Assembly (NCBI RefSeq): GCF_022012445.1
Contig: NZ_JAKLTS010000009.1
Span: 124,001-188,000, forward strand
DNA from: Massilia sp. TS11
GTDB lineage: Bacteria > Pseudomonadota > Gammaproteobacteria > Burkholderiales > Burkholderiaceae_D
Length of the DNA stretch: 64,000 nt
Reading direction: 5' to 3'
In this document: in pieces, positions 16,840 to 24,974 of the stretch
How the letters are laid out: every line of letters begins with the position of its first letter
Position numbering within the stretch: position 1 is the stretch's first letter
Notes under the pieces: generated by a model
Database searches by the model: none
What the model saw: only the letters and a program-made list of their open reading frames with translations
Told to the model about the DNA's origin: nothing
Translations under genes and position numbers: made by a program

Positions 16840-17058
16840 ATGCAGCAACTCCAATTCGACCTCGACGGTGAATTCGTCGAACTCAACCAGTTGCTGAAAC
16901 TGGCCGGCCTGTGCGACAGCGGCGGCGCCGGCAAGCAGATCGTGGCCAGCGGCATGGTCAAGGTCGACGGCGTGCAGGAGCTGCGCAAGACGGCCAAGAT
17001 CCGCGCCGGCCAGCGCGTGACGCTCGGCGACGTGAGCATTTCAGTGAAAAGCGCATAA
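16840..17058 (+). CDS. S4-domain RNA-binding protein (YbcJ/RlbA-like)
   Basis: 72 residues forming a single S4-like fold: LDGEFVELNQLLKLAGLCDSGGAGKQIVASGMVKVDGV is the alpha-L RNA-binding motif found in YbcJ and YaaA-type proteins. ATG at 16840 is used rather than the in-frame GTG at 16825, because the first five residues of the longer form are outside the family. It is probably cotranscribed with fumC. The RNA target is unknown. Confidence 0.8.
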   Translation: MQQLQFDLDGEFVELNQLLKLAGLCDSGGAGKQIVASGMVKVDGVQELRKTAKIRAGQRVTLGDVSISVKSA

Positions 17059-17109
17059 AAGTACTTGCGCTGAGGCAATGTTGGGCTACACTCTTGAAAG
17101 AGGACCCGC

Positions 17110-17400
17110 ATGGACCAGCCACCGAACACCCCACCGGACCAGGCGCGCCTGATCGGCGACCTGCGTCAAGTCATTGAAAACGCTGAGGAATTGCTCAAGA
17201 ACACGGGGCAATTCACGAGCGAGGACTATGCGCGGGCGCGCAGCAAGCTGGCCGAGGCCCTGACCCACGCCACCGATGAACTGGTGCGCATCGAGGATGC
17301 CCACCTGCTGCGCATGATCGCCGCCACCGAGGACGCCTGCCGGCGCCACGCCGAACCAAGCGGCGAAGCGCGCATCATGCGCGCATTTTCCGACGAATAA
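17110..17400 (+). CDS. DUF883/ElaB-like helical protein without membrane anchor
   Basis: 96 residues with a long amphipathic helical core (LIGDLRQVIENAEELLKNTG) that resembles the N-terminal part of ElaB/YqjD (DUF883) proteins, which associate with ribosomes or the membrane in stationary phase. The C-terminal membrane helix of that family is missing and is replaced by a polar tail, so the assignment is tentative. AGAGGA precedes the ATG. The last 26 bp overlap the 3' end of the convergent DoxX gene. Confidence 0.55.
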   Translation: MDQPPNTPPDQARLIGDLRQVIENAEELLKNTGQFTSEDYARARSKLAEALTHATDELVRIEDAHLLRMIAATEDACRRHAEPSGEARIMRAFSDE

Positions 17401-17839
17401 GCGCGTCCAGGGCCAGCCGCCCGGGGCCGATCGCGCACAGGGCCAGCAGCAGCCAGCCCCAGTAGAAATGCTGGTTGATGGCGGCCGGGCAATCGAATTC
17501 AAACAGGCGCGGATAGGACAGCACGGCCACCGCATTGACCGCGAACAGCGCGAGCGCGGCCGGGCGCGTCAGCAAGCCACTCCACAGCAGCAGCGGCAGC
17601 AGCAATTCGCCGCCCGCCCCCAGCACGGCCGCCAGCGCGGGCGGCAGCAGCGGCACATGGTATTCCTCGCGAAACAGGGCCAGGGTCGCGTCCCAGTCGT
17701 GCAGTTTGACCAGGCCGGAGGCGAAGAACTGCCAGCCCACATAGGCGCGCAGCAGCAGGCTCATCAGGGTAGCGCCCCAGTCGGCGATCAGAGCGTCAAA
17801 GCGCGCGGACGCGCGCAGCGCGGGCAGAAGGATGTGCAT
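17375..17839 (-). CDS. bufD: DoxX-family membrane protein (BufD-type) of the bufferin locus
   Basis: 154 residues with four predicted membrane helices and the DoxX pattern RAYVGWQFFASGLVKLHDW. DoxX-family genes are the usual fourth member of bufferin loci and are thought to act in the inner membrane, possibly in redox chemistry or in delivery or oxidation of the peptide; this is not proven. It lies 39 bp after the fused maturase gene on the same strand, so it is in one operon with it. The symbol is given by context as well as family. Confidence 0.8.
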   Translation of the reverse strand: MHILLPALRASARFDALIADWGATLMSLLLRAYVGWQFFASGLVKLHDWDATLALFREEYHVPLLPPALAAVLGAGGELLLPLLLWSGLLTRPAALALFAVNAVAVLSYPRLFEFDCPAAINQHFYWGWLLLALCAIGPGRLALDALIRRKMRA

Positions 17840-17878
17840 AGGTTGTCGGATAGCGGGTTGAACGGGCAGGCCTGCCGT

Positions 17879-19552
17879 TCAGTCCGGCTTATGCACACCG
17901 ACGAACAGGCCCAGCGTGATCCACTGCGCCAGCGCGGCGCCGGGATCGAAGTCTTGGTCGGCGGCGCAAGCCAAATCTAACGCCGCGCCAAAAGTTTTTC
18001 CTTCGGCAAGCGCCTGCAGGGCGAGGAAAGCCGCCGGCGTCAGCGCGGCCAGCTCGGCCTTCCAGTGCGGGCGCGCGACCACGGCCTGGCTGGGCCGGCC
18101 CCAGTCCTCGGGGAAGGCCTGGCCGCTGTCGGGCTGGTGGGCCAGCCACAGCGGCACCACCGCATACTCGGAGCGCAGCAGGCTGCAGGCCGGATGTAGA
18201 CGCAGACCGCTCGCCTCCAGCTCGACCGGGTCGAGCGCGGCGAAGTCCTGCACGCTCAGGGCGCTGGCGTCGGGCGCATAGTAGGCCTGCTGCAGCGCCC
18301 ATTCGAGCCGCGCCATGTCGGGCAGATAGGGCAAGCTGCGGACATGCTCGAATTCCGCCAGAAAGCTGGCGAAGCGGCCGCCGAACTGGTTGAGATCGGG
18401 GTCCTCGGACGGACAGGCGCGGCCGAAGGCGCGCGTCAGGGCGCTGAAAAATTCCTCGCCGACCAGAGCGCGCACAACGGGGAAAGCCGCGCTCAGCACC
18501 TTGTCCCAGGTCGCGCTGAGGTTGCCGCGGTAGAGGGCCAGCCGCTCGGCCGCCTGCTCGCCCTTGAGTTGCACCAGCACGGCCGGCGTGGCGTCGACGT
18601 CGAACAGCGCCGCCGAAAAATCCTGCTGCAGGGCGGCCAGCGGCCCGCTCGCGGCGATCTGGCTGAAACCGGAACCACTGCCCGACACATGGGGGTCGCG
18701 CGCGGTCGGAAAGCGCGCCAGGATGGCGCGCGCCTGGGCCGCTTCATCGAGCAGCACGGACAAGTCGGGAATATCGGTATCCCATTCGATCAGGGTCGGC
18801 ACCTGGCCCAGACGGTCGAGCGCCGCCTCATACAGGCGCCACACAGCCGGGGCCACGCGGTCGCCATGGTGGTCGACCACGGCCAGATCGGTGACCAAAT
18901 GGCCGGCCAGATGGATCTCGCCGACGCTGCCGCGCGCCAGGCTGGCGATGGCGCGCATCGGGTCCTCGCCGTGGTTGCGGTAATTCACGTACAGGTTGTT
19001 GACGTCGAGCAGAATCCGGCAGCCCGTGCGGCGCGCCAGCGCAGACAGAAACTCGGCCTCGCTCATGGCATCGGCGGCAAAGCGCAGATAGGTCGAGACG
19101 TTCTCCACCAGAATCGGGCGGCCCAGGGTCTCCTGCACGAGGTCGACACGTTCGGCCAGCAGATCGAGGGCGGCCTGATCGAGCTGCAGCGGCAGCAGGT
19201 CATTGAGCTGGCGGTCGGCCACCGCGCCCCAGCTCAGGTGCTCGGACACCAGGGCCGGCTCGATCGCCTCGACCAGGGCCCGCACGCGCTCCAGATGGCG
19301 GCGCGAAAAGCCGCGTGCCGAGCCGAGGCCGAGGCCGACGCCGTGCAGCGACAGCGCATAGTCGGCGCGCAGGCGGCGCAGCACTTCCCAGTCCCAGCCG
19401 GCGCGGCCGATAAAATTTTCGGTATGAACTTCGAGCCAGTCAGCCGCCTGTTTCTCCGCCAGGAAGGCGCGGTAATGGGGTGCGCGCAGCCCGACGCCGA
19501 CACCCAGGGCGGGCAGCACGGGAAAGACAGGAACGGCAGGCGGCAGAGCCAT
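17879..19552 (-). CDS. fused MNIO maturase (DUF692, BufB) and DUF2063 partner (BufC)
   Basis: 557 residues in one uninterrupted frame. Residues about 12-285 are a DUF692 TIM-barrel of the multinuclear iron oxidase family (MNIO, as in MbnB and BufB). Probable metal ligands lie in LSLHG (His70), SEH (Glu104, His105), VEN (Glu150), LDVNN (Asp183), EIHLAGH (His214, His218), VDHHGD (Asp227, His228) and IEWD (Glu256). Residues about 304-557 match DUF2063, the partner that recognises the precursor ([20 protein letters not shown]). In the loci I know, these are two adjacent genes; here a short Gly/Ser linker (SGSGSG near 291) joins them. MNIO enzymes modify cysteines in a secreted precursor. The precursor gene is 78 bp upstream, and DoxX follows. 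Confidence 0.88.
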   Translation of the reverse strand: MALPPAVPVFPVLPALGVGVGLRAPHYRAFLAEKQAADWLEVHTENFIGRAGWDWEVLRRLRADYALSLHGVGLGLGSARGFSRRHLERVRALVEAIEPALVSEHLSWGAVADRQLNDLLPLQLDQAALDLLAERVDLVQETLGRPILVENVSTYLRFAADAMSEAEFLSALARRTGCRILLDVNNLYVNYRNHGEDPMRAIASLARGSVGEIHLAGHLVTDLAVVDHHGDRVAPAVWRLYEAALDRLGQVPTLIEWDTDIPDLSVLLDEAAQARAILARFPTARDPHVSGSGSGFSQIAASGPLAALQQDFSAALFDVDATPAVLVQLKGEQAAERLALYRGNLSATWDKVLSAAFPVVRALVGEEFFSALTRAFGRACPSEDPDLNQFGGRFASFLAEFEHVRSLPYLPDMARLEWALQQAYYAPDASALSVQDFAALDPVELEASGLRLHPACSLLRSEYAVVPLWLAHQPDSGQAFPEDWGRPSQAVVARPHWKAELAALTPAAFLALQALAEGKTFGAALDLACAADQDFDPGAALAQWITLGLFVGVHKPD

Positions 19553-19630
19553 CGGCGTGTATTGACATGAACGGGCGTCTGAGCATTGTAGCCTTTGACG
19601 CCCGCCAATTGCATGTTTTTTACATCCTAA

Positions 19631-19903
19631 TCATTTCTTTTCGCCAACGTTCATTTTCTCGGCCATCATTTTGCCGCCCATTTTCTCGCAGCTGCCCTTG
19701 GCCACGAACTTCCATTCGTTCGGGGCATTGTCCTTCTTGGACTGGCCGGCGCAGGAATGGGTGCCGTCGCCGGTGGCGCAGTCGTTCTGGCCGGCCTTGG
19801 CGATGCCGTAGCACTTTTCCTTGTCGGCCATTTTGTCGGCGGCGGAAGCGCTGACACAGGCGGTGGCGAGGGCGGCGGCGATGAGGGCGTGACGTTTGTT
19901 CAT
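19631..19903 (-). CDS. bufA: bufferin-type RiPP precursor (DUF2282 / BufA)
   Basis: 90 residues. A signal peptide (about 1-22, ending SASAA) is followed by the DUF2282 core: [41 protein letters not shown]. Four core cysteines are present (31, 42, 51 and 72), with the spacing typical of bufferin precursors, whose cysteines become thiooxazoles and bind copper in the periplasm. AAGGAG precedes the ATG. The Met/Lys-rich C-terminus ([13 protein letters not shown]) is longer than the minimal family core. It is the first gene of a bufA-bufBC-bufD operon. Which cysteines are modified, and metal specificity, are inference from the family. Confidence 0.87.
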   Translation of the reverse strand: MNKRHALIAAALATACVSASAADKMADKEKCYGIAKAGQNDCATGDGTHSCAGQSKKDNAPNEWKFVAKGSCEKMGGKMMAEKMNVGEKK

Positions 19904-19932
19904 GGCAGATCTCCTTTTCGATTATCAATGGG

Positions 19933-19954
19933 GTATCGAGCACAGTGCCGATAC
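19933..19954. promoter_or_regulatory. interrupted palindrome upstream of bufA
   Basis: GTATCG, 10-nt spacer, CGATAC, with its near end 30 bp before the bufA start codon. The position suits an operator or promoter-proximal site. I found no convincing ECF-type promoter or CueR/CsoR-like motif to go with it. Confidence 0.35.
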
Positions 19955-19995
19955 GCCATCAGTCGGACGGGAGCGCACTTCCTTACACGCCAAAA

Positions 19996-20024
19996 AGAAA
20001 AAACCCGGCTGAGGCCGGGTTTTC
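19996..20024 (-). terminator. Rho-independent terminator after small Lys-rich gene
   Basis: AAACCCGGC, loop TGAG, GCCGGGTTT, flanked by A and T runs, so it can act on both strands. It separates the bufA operon from the gene at 20046. Confidence 0.85.
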
Positions 20025-20045
20025 TTGCGGGGCTAAGCGGCCAGA

Positions 20046-20237
20046 TCAGGCAGCGCTATCGGCCTTGGCGTGCTTCTTGGCAGCCTTCTTGTGGTGCTTG
20101 GCCTTTTTGTGGGCCTTTTTAGCGGCCGGGGCAGCGGCGGCATCCGCGGACGGAGCAGCGGCCGGCGCCGGAGTCTGCGCGAACGCGGTGCCCATGGCGA
20201 ACGAAGCGGCGATGAGGGCGGCGATCAGTTTTTTCAT
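20046..20237 (-). CDS. small exported Lys/Ala-rich protein
   Basis: 63 residues: a clear signal peptide (MKKLIAALIAASFAMGTAFA), then an Ala/Pro segment and a strongly basic tail with His and Lys clusters (AHKKAKHHKKAAKKHAK). Basic, Ala-rich exported peptides of this kind are frequent in Burkholderiales and resemble acid-shock-type proteins; no function is established. It lies after the yjfB-like gene and has its own terminator at 19996. A perfect 18-bp palindrome sits 21 bp upstream. Confidence 0.7.
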   Translation of the reverse strand: MKKLIAALIAASFAMGTAFAQTPAPAAAPSADAAAAPAAKKAHKKAKHHKKAAKKHAKADSAA

Positions 20238-20258
20238 GCTGTTTCCTTTGAAGTTAGA

Positions 20259-20276
20259 CGTCCGTAATTACGGACG
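20259..20276. promoter_or_regulatory. 18-bp perfect palindrome upstream of small exported gene
   Basis: CGTCCGTAATTACGGACG is fully self-complementary and lies in the leader of the gene starting at 20237. It could be a dimeric repressor site or an mRNA hairpin. Confidence 0.45.
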
Positions 20277-20336
20277 CCTGCCTGTAACGCAGGGAGCCGC
20301 GTTTATGTTGACGCGCTCCGGCAAAATTTTTCGCTT

Positions 20337-20534
20337 TTATGCGGTGGTATTGATCTTGCTGCCCAAATGCGGCGGCAGATTCGGCGTCGGCACCGCTTTC
20401 AGGGCGTCGATCAACTGGGTCGCGGTCGAGGTTTCCACCTCCTGCGCCTTGCGCAGAACGGCGAAATCGACTTCGCGTTTGGTGCCGGTATCGGCGACCG
20501 TGCTAGCAAATTTGGCAATGCCCGAAACGTCCAT
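20337..20534 (-). CDS. YjfB-like putative motility protein
   Basis: 65 residues starting MDVSGIAKFASTVADTGT and ending PPHLGSKINTTA. This is the pattern of the YjfB motility family (about 60 residues, N-terminal MDVS and C-terminal G-x-x-(I/V)-N-T-x-A). The family is linked to flagellar regulons; its biochemical role is unknown. Here the link is supported by a sigma-28 promoter directly upstream. CGGAG precedes the ATG. Confidence 0.78.
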   Translation of the reverse strand: MDVSGIAKFASTVADTGTKREVDFAVLRKAQEVETSTATQLIDALKAVPTPNLPPHLGSKINTTA

Positions 20535-20566
20535 GGCCTGACTCCGGATTAACGGTGAACACCCCG

Positions 20567-20593
20567 TTTACGGCAGGTCTGAAGGGAACTTTA
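20567..20593 (-). promoter_or_regulatory. sigma-28 (FliA) promoter for the YjfB-like gene, at the end of mobB
   Basis: On the minus strand TAAAGTTC (20593-20586), 11 bp, then GCCGTAAA (20574-20567). Both octamers are identical to those before the FliT-like gene. The -35 element lies inside the last codons of mobB and the -10 element spans its stop codon. Confidence 0.82.
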
Positions 20594-21095
20594 GGGCTGC
20601 CAGCAGCCAGTCGCGCACTTTATCGGGGGCATTCAGGTCCAGCCAGACGAGGCCGGGCCGCAGGCCGGCCGGGGCCGGACTGTCGCTGGCCACGGCCACG
20701 ATATGCAGGTCGTCCGGGTAGAGCGGGCGCTGGCCGACGGCCGGGCGGTAGACCTCGAGCTTGGGCATGGCCTCCCATTTATAGCCCTCGACCAGGTTCA
20801 GGTCGGCCGGGCGCAGGCGGGCCAGCAAGGCGCGCAGCGGCGGTTCCGGTTCGCCGCGCAATTCCTCGACCAGCGCGATGCGGTAAGGCGATACCGTCAT
20901 CACCTCGGCCGCACCGGCCGTGCGCAGGCGCGCGCTGTCCTTGTGCGGCGGTTCGAGCACGATGTCGTGGTGGCTGTGTTTGACGACATTGACACGCAGG
21001 CCGCGCGCGGCAAGATCGCGCACGAGCACTTCGAGCAGGGTGGTTTTGCCGCTGCCGGACCAGCCGACCACGCCAAGCAGTTTTTCTTCGAGCAT
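20568..21095 (-). CDS. mobB: molybdopterin-guanine dinucleotide biosynthesis protein B
   Basis: 175 residues from the ATG at 21095, just after the TGA of gspB. The Walker A motif GWSGSGKTT near the N-terminus and the segment NVVKHSHHD are typical of MobB, a GTP-binding accessory factor that assists MobA in attaching GMP to molybdopterin. The motif [19 protein letters not shown] matches the family. The protein is cytoplasmic. It is coupled to the gsp genes by position only, with no functional link evident. A longer reading from 21125 would overlap gspB. Confidence 0.92.
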   Translation of the reverse strand: MLEEKLLGVVGWSGSGKTTLLEVLVRDLAARGLRVNVVKHSHHDIVLEPPHKDSARLRTAGAAEVMTVSPYRIALVEELRGEPEPPLRALLARLRPADLNLVEGYKWEAMPKLEVYRPAVGQRPLYPDDLHIVAVASDSPAPAGLRPGLVWLDLNAPDKVRDWLLAALKFPSDLP

Positions 21096-21096
21096 G

Positions 21097-21693
21097 TCAG
21101 TAAGGCGCGCGGTAGCGCGTGCCACGGTAATTCATGATGGCCGCCTTGGGCAGCAGCTTTTCCAGCACCAGGCCGGGGGCGACCTCCTCCCCTTCGTGGC
21201 GCAGGGTCTTATCGATCAGCAGCAGGCGCTCGGCCGGGTCGGGCGAATAGATGTAGCCGCCGAAACTGACCGTCGGCACCGTGCGCTGCACTGCATCCGG
21301 CAGCTGGCGCAGCAGAGGCAGGCTCTCGTCGTCAGCCGCGCGGGCAACGGCCGGCGGCGCCACCGGCTGGGCGGCGCGCGCGACCGGAATAGACGCCACC
21401 GGCGCCACCGGCGCGGCCGGCAAGGGCGCGGGCTGGGCGGCCAGCGTTGGCGCGGTGGACGGCGCCGGGGCCCCGGCCAGCGCCGGCGCGGCAGGAGCGG
21501 CGGCCGGACGCCACAGCCACCAGGCCGCGCCAGCAATCAGCACGGCCGCGCCGCCCAGCGCCAGCCACAGGCGCGTGCGCGCGCCAGCGGCTGCGGCCGG
21601 CACAACGGCAGCCGGGGCACTGTGCAGACCGGGCGTGTGGCCCAGTTCGCGTTCAGCCTGGGCTTTTTTCAGCGCATCAAGAATATAGGACAT
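21097..21693 (-). CDS. gspB: general secretion pathway protein B
   Basis: 198 residues. The N-terminus [18 protein letters not shown] and a single membrane helix (about 42-61) are diagnostic for GspB/ExeB. An Ala/Pro-rich periplasmic linker leads to a C-terminal domain (about 130-198) with [19 protein letters not shown] and MNYRGTRYR, the GspB fold resembling GspC homology regions. With GspA it helps insert the secretin GspD through the peptidoglycan. It lies 3 bp after gspA. Confidence 0.9.
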   Translation of the reverse strand: MSYILDALKKAQAERELGHTPGLHSAPAAVVPAAAAGARTRLWLALGGAAVLIAGAAWWLWRPAAAPAAPALAGAPAPSTAPTLAAQPAPLPAAPVAPVASIPVARAAQPVAPPAVARAADDESLPLLRQLPDAVQRTVPTVSFGGYIYSPDPAERLLLIDKTLRHEGEEVAPGLVLEKLLPKAAIMNYRGTRYRAPY

Positions 21694-21696
21694 GGC

Positions 21697-23226
21697 TCAG
21701 GGTCGGGGTAAGGCCTGCAGGCGCGGCTCATCGATGCCAGCCAGCTGGTTCAGGCGGATCCAGGTGCGCGGGCCCACGCGGCCGTCGGCCTTCAGACCGG
21801 CGTCCTGCTGGAGCTGGCGCACGGCCGCCTGCATCGCCGCATCATACTTGAGACCGGGCGCGGGCGCCGCCCTGCCCTCGGCCTTGGCCAGGACCGCCGC
21901 CACCCAGTCGACATCGGCGCCGCTGTCGCCCGCACGCAGGGCATCGCGGAAGGCCGGGGCCGAGCGCCACAGGCTCAGCACTTCACCGTCGAGCCGGGCG
22001 GCAAAGCGCGCCAGCGGCACCAGCACCCGCTGACCGTCCTTCTGCAGCCAGGCACGCTCGCCGTCGAGCCCGGTCAGCACGGCGTAGCGCAGGATCTCGC
22101 CCTCGCGGATGCCGAGCAGCACCGGCCGGTCGAGCGCGCGGATTTCAAACAGGCTCAGCCGCGCCTGCATGCAATGCAGCACGGCCTGATCGGTGCAGGG
22201 CTGGCCGGCATCGGTGCCCCACAGGCGCGCCAGCTCGCGCTGGGCCGCCTCGGCCGAATCGAACAGGGGCAGCGGCGCCGGCGCCGGCTTGTGCAGCGGC
22301 GCGGCCGGCGCGCGCGGGGCCGGGGCCGGCGGCTGCCAGACGATGGCGGCGGCCAGCGCCGCCAGACCGAGCAGGGCCGGCGCCAGCCACCAGGCGCGCC
22401 GCGACGGCCGCCCTTCGTTGCCGAACACTTCGGCCGCAGCCTTGCGCACAATGGCGCGCGTGGCGGCCGCCCGGTTTTCGGCATAGGTGCCGAGCAGGGC
22501 CCGGTCGCACAGCAGATTGATGCGGCGCGGCACCCCGCCGCTGAGCCGGTGCACGAGCGGCATCAGGGCCGGCGGCAAGGGCGTGGCGCCGCTGATCCCG
22601 GCCACGGCCAGACGGTGCTGGACATAGGCCGCCGTCTCGGCCGCCGACAGCGGCCCCAGGTGGTAGCGCGCGATCACGCGCTGAGCCAGCTGCTCGAGCT
22701 CGGGCCGGGCCAGCATGCCGCGCAGCTCGGGCTGGCCGATCAGGATGATCTGCAGCAGCTTGCGCTCGCTGGTTTCCAGATTCGTCAGCAGGCGCAGCTG
22801 TTCCAGCACCTCGGGCGCCAGATTCTGGGCCTCATCGATGATCAGCACATTGTTCAGCCCGCGCGCATGGCAGTCGAGCAGGAAGGCATTGATCGCATCG
22901 ACATAGGCCTTGACGCCCGCGCCTTCGGGCGGCTGGGCGATGCCGTATTCCTCGCACACCGACTGCAGCAGCTCGGGCACCGACAGGCGCGGGTTGAAGA
23001 TATAGGCCAGCTTGCAGTTGTCCGGCACCTGCTCGATGAAGCAGCGGCACACCGTGGTCTTGCCGGCGCCGATCTCGCCCGTCAGCAGCACAAAGCCGCC
23101 GCCGCTGCCGACCCCGTACAGCAGATGGGCCAGGGCCTCGCGGTGGCGCTCGCTCATGTACAGGTAGTGCGGATCGGGCGCGATCGAAAACGGCAGCTGC
23201 CGCAGATGGAAATAGGCCTGGTACAT
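21697..23226 (-). CDS. gspA: general secretion pathway ATPase GspA (ExeA-like)
   Basis: 509 residues. AAA+ ATPase domain (about 1-270) with Walker A GEIGAGKTT and Walker B LIIDEAQNL, one membrane helix (about 282-300), and a C39-like or transglutaminase-like periplasmic segment (about 325-425). A peptidoglycan-binding domain follows (about 445-500; DGRVGPRTWIRLNQ). This order is that of ExeA, which binds peptidoglycan and with ExeB assembles the type II secretion secretin. The other gsp genes are not in the window. Confidence 0.92.
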   Translation of the reverse strand: MYQAYFHLRQLPFSIAPDPHYLYMSERHREALAHLLYGVGSGGGFVLLTGEIGAGKTTVCRCFIEQVPDNCKLAYIFNPRLSVPELLQSVCEEYGIAQPPEGAGVKAYVDAINAFLLDCHARGLNNVLIIDEAQNLAPEVLEQLRLLTNLETSERKLLQIILIGQPELRGMLARPELEQLAQRVIARYHLGPLSAAETAAYVQHRLAVAGISGATPLPPALMPLVHRLSGGVPRRINLLCDRALLGTYAENRAAATRAIVRKAAAEVFGNEGRPSRRAWWLAPALLGLAALAAAIVWQPPAPAPRAPAAPLHKPAPAPLPLFDSAEAAQRELARLWGTDAGQPCTDQAVLHCMQARLSLFEIRALDRPVLLGIREGEILRYAVLTGLDGERAWLQKDGQRVLVPLARFAARLDGEVLSLWRSAPAFRDALRAGDSGADVDWVAAVLAKAEGRAAPAPGLKYDAAMQAAVRQLQQDAGLKADGRVGPRTWIRLNQLAGIDEPRLQALPRP

Positions 23227-23230
23227 GGGC

Positions 23231-23713
23231 TTAGGCGCGGCGTGGCTTGAATTTGGCGCAGTAGAGCTTGGCCTTGTTCAGCGCGTAGGCCAGGCGCGTG
23301 CCCGCCTGGGTTTCGCGCAGCGGGAAGGCGCCCGATTCGATCTTGCGGAAGGCCACGCCGACGCCGGCGCGGATGCCCTCCTCCCAGGCTTCGGGCGTGG
23401 TTTCGGCCACGGCCGCCACGAACACCATGGCGCTGCTGTCGTCGCTGACCATCACCTCGGTGATCGTCGCCCCCCACAGATTGCCGTCCGCCTTGAACCA
23501 CCAGGCCCCGCCCTCGTGACGCACGGGCGGACCGAAAGCCTGGCTCAGGTACTGCATGAAATACACGCTGTCGATCTCGCCGCGGCACAGCAGGGCGCTG
23601 CCGAGGATGGGGCTGAGCGTGGTGGGTGCGGCCCGCACCGGCGTGCCGGGGCCTGACAGCAGCAAGGCCGTCAGACCGGCGAACAGGTAGAGCTTACAGG
23701 CCGCAATCTTCAT
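23231..23713 (-). CDS. exported protein of unknown function
   Basis: 160 residues with a signal peptide (about 1-28, ending VRAA). The mature part starts PTTLSPILGSALLCRGEIDS and contains two cysteines far apart that could form a disulfide. I do not recognise a domain. It is the gene before gspA (4-bp gap) and after the small gene at 23717, so it probably belongs to the same transcript as gspAB. Confidence 0.65.
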   Translation of the reverse strand: MKIAACKLYLFAGLTALLLSGPGTPVRAAPTTLSPILGSALLCRGEIDSVYFMQYLSQAFGPPVRHEGGAWWFKADGNLWGATITEVMVSDDSSAMVFVAAVAETTPEAWEEGIRAGVGVAFRKIESGAFPLRETQAGTRLAYALNKAKLYCAKFKPRRA

Positions 23714-23716
23714 GCA

Positions 23717-23908
23717 TTACAGTTTGGACAACCAGGCGCGATTGGCTGCGATCTGCGCCTTGGCCGAGGCCGGCAAGGCGTCATAACAACCCGGATACTG
23801 CTTTAACGCACTTTCCCGGATTTCCTTTTGCTGTCCGTTGATAATAAAGACGTACAAGACCCCGCCGTCGGGCGTTTTCCGCGTCCCCATGTAACGAATC
23901 ATTGCCAT
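23717..23908 (-). CDS. small conserved-looking cytoplasmic protein
   Basis: 63 residues from the ATG at 23908, which has GGAG 4 nt upstream; an in-frame start at 23962 has no ribosome site. Sequence features are a beta-rich N-terminal half (YMGTRKTPDGGVLYVFIING) and a helical tail. No family recognised. It heads the run of minus-strand genes leading to gspAB. Confidence 0.55.
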   Translation of the reverse strand: MAMIRYMGTRKTPDGGVLYVFIINGQQKEIRESALKQYPGCYDALPASAKAQIAANRAWLSKL

Positions 23909-23943
23909 GTCTCCAAGCTTGACGACGGCCCCATTATGGCATT

Positions 23944-24861
23944 TCAGAGGGCCGACAACCAAGGATCGGCTTCCGGCTCCGGGAAGGACTGGGCCATGAA
24001 TTCGACAAAGCTGCGCACCTTGGCCGACAGCAGGCGCCGGCTCGGATAGACGAGCATCACCTCGAGCCGTCCCAGGTGGTGGCCTTCGAGCAGGCGCACC
24101 AGGCGCCCGCTGCTGAGGTCATCCTCGATCGAAAACGAGGGCCGCACCATGATGCCCATGCCGGCCAGGGCCGCCTGGCGCAGCACCTGCCCATTGTTCG
24201 ACACCATCTTGCTGACGATCGGCACCTCGATGCGCTTGTCGCCCAGTTCCATCTTCCAGGCGTGGCGCAGCTGCTCGAAGGCGAAATTCAGGCAGTCGTG
24301 CTCGGCCACATCCTGAGGCGAGCGCGGGGCGCCGCGTCGCGCCACATAATCGGGCGAAGCCAGCAGCACGATGCTCGAGGAGGCGAGCTTGCGCACGATC
24401 ATGGTGGCGTCGAACTTTTGCAGGCCGATGAAGACGCCGATGTCGAAGCCCTCGCGCACCAGGTCGACCGCATGGTCGGCCAGGGTGACGTCGAGCAGCA
24501 CCTCGGGATAGCGCTTGGCATAGCGCGGCAGCATGGCCGCCAGCTGGCTCTGGCCAAAGCCCGGCTGGCAATAGATGCGCAGGGTGCCGCTCGGGCGCGC
24601 GGCCGACTGGCCGGCGATGGCCTCGGCGTCCTCGATGTCGATCAGGATCTGCTGGACGCGCTCCAGATAATGCTCGCCGGTCTCGGTCAGCGAGAGCTTG
24701 CGCGTGGTGCGGTTCAGCAGGCGCGTGCCCAGATGGGCTTCGAGGTCGGCCACCAGCCGGGTGACGACGGCGTTCGACAGGTCGAGCGCTTGGGCGGCGC
24801 GGGCGAAACTGCCCTGCTCGACCACCTTGGCAAACACCCGCATCGACTGCAAACGGTCCAT
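23944..24861 (-). CDS. LysR-family transcriptional regulator
   Basis: 305 residues. The N-terminal winged helix (MDRLQSMRVFAKVVEQGSF, with AAQALDLSNAVVTRLVADLE) and a LysR substrate-binding domain are clear. ATG at 24861 has GGAGGG upstream and is preferred over an in-frame start at 24930. It is divergent from the DUF4148 gene at 24975, separated by 113 bp that contain a LysR-type inverted repeat. It resembles the CrgA/DsdC-like group common in Burkholderiales. The effector is unknown. Confidence 0.93.
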   Translation of the reverse strand: MDRLQSMRVFAKVVEQGSFARAAQALDLSNAVVTRLVADLEAHLGTRLLNRTTRKLSLTETGEHYLERVQQILIDIEDAEAIAGQSAARPSGTLRIYCQPGFGQSQLAAMLPRYAKRYPEVLLDVTLADHAVDLVREGFDIGVFIGLQKFDATMIVRKLASSSIVLLASPDYVARRGAPRSPQDVAEHDCLNFAFEQLRHAWKMELGDKRIEVPIVSKMVSNNGQVLRQAALAGMGIMVRPSFSIEDDLSSGRLVRLLEGHHLGRLEVMLVYPSRRLLSAKVRSFVEFMAQSFPEPEADPWLSAL

Positions 24862-24885
24862 ATACCCTCCATTATTCCCAATTTC

Positions 24886-24900
24886 GCAATTATATATTGC
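24886..24900. promoter_or_regulatory. candidate LysR operator
   Basis: GCAAT-TATAT-ATTGC, an interrupted palindrome between the divergent LysR and DUF4148 genes, 25 bp from the LysR start. Its AT-rich dyad suits a LysR-type box. Confidence 0.45.
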
Positions 24901-24974
24901 TACCAGCACTGTTTTTTGCCAAGGCCGCAAAGCCTACACTGGAGTCATCGCCAATCCGCTGAAGGAGAAATGTG

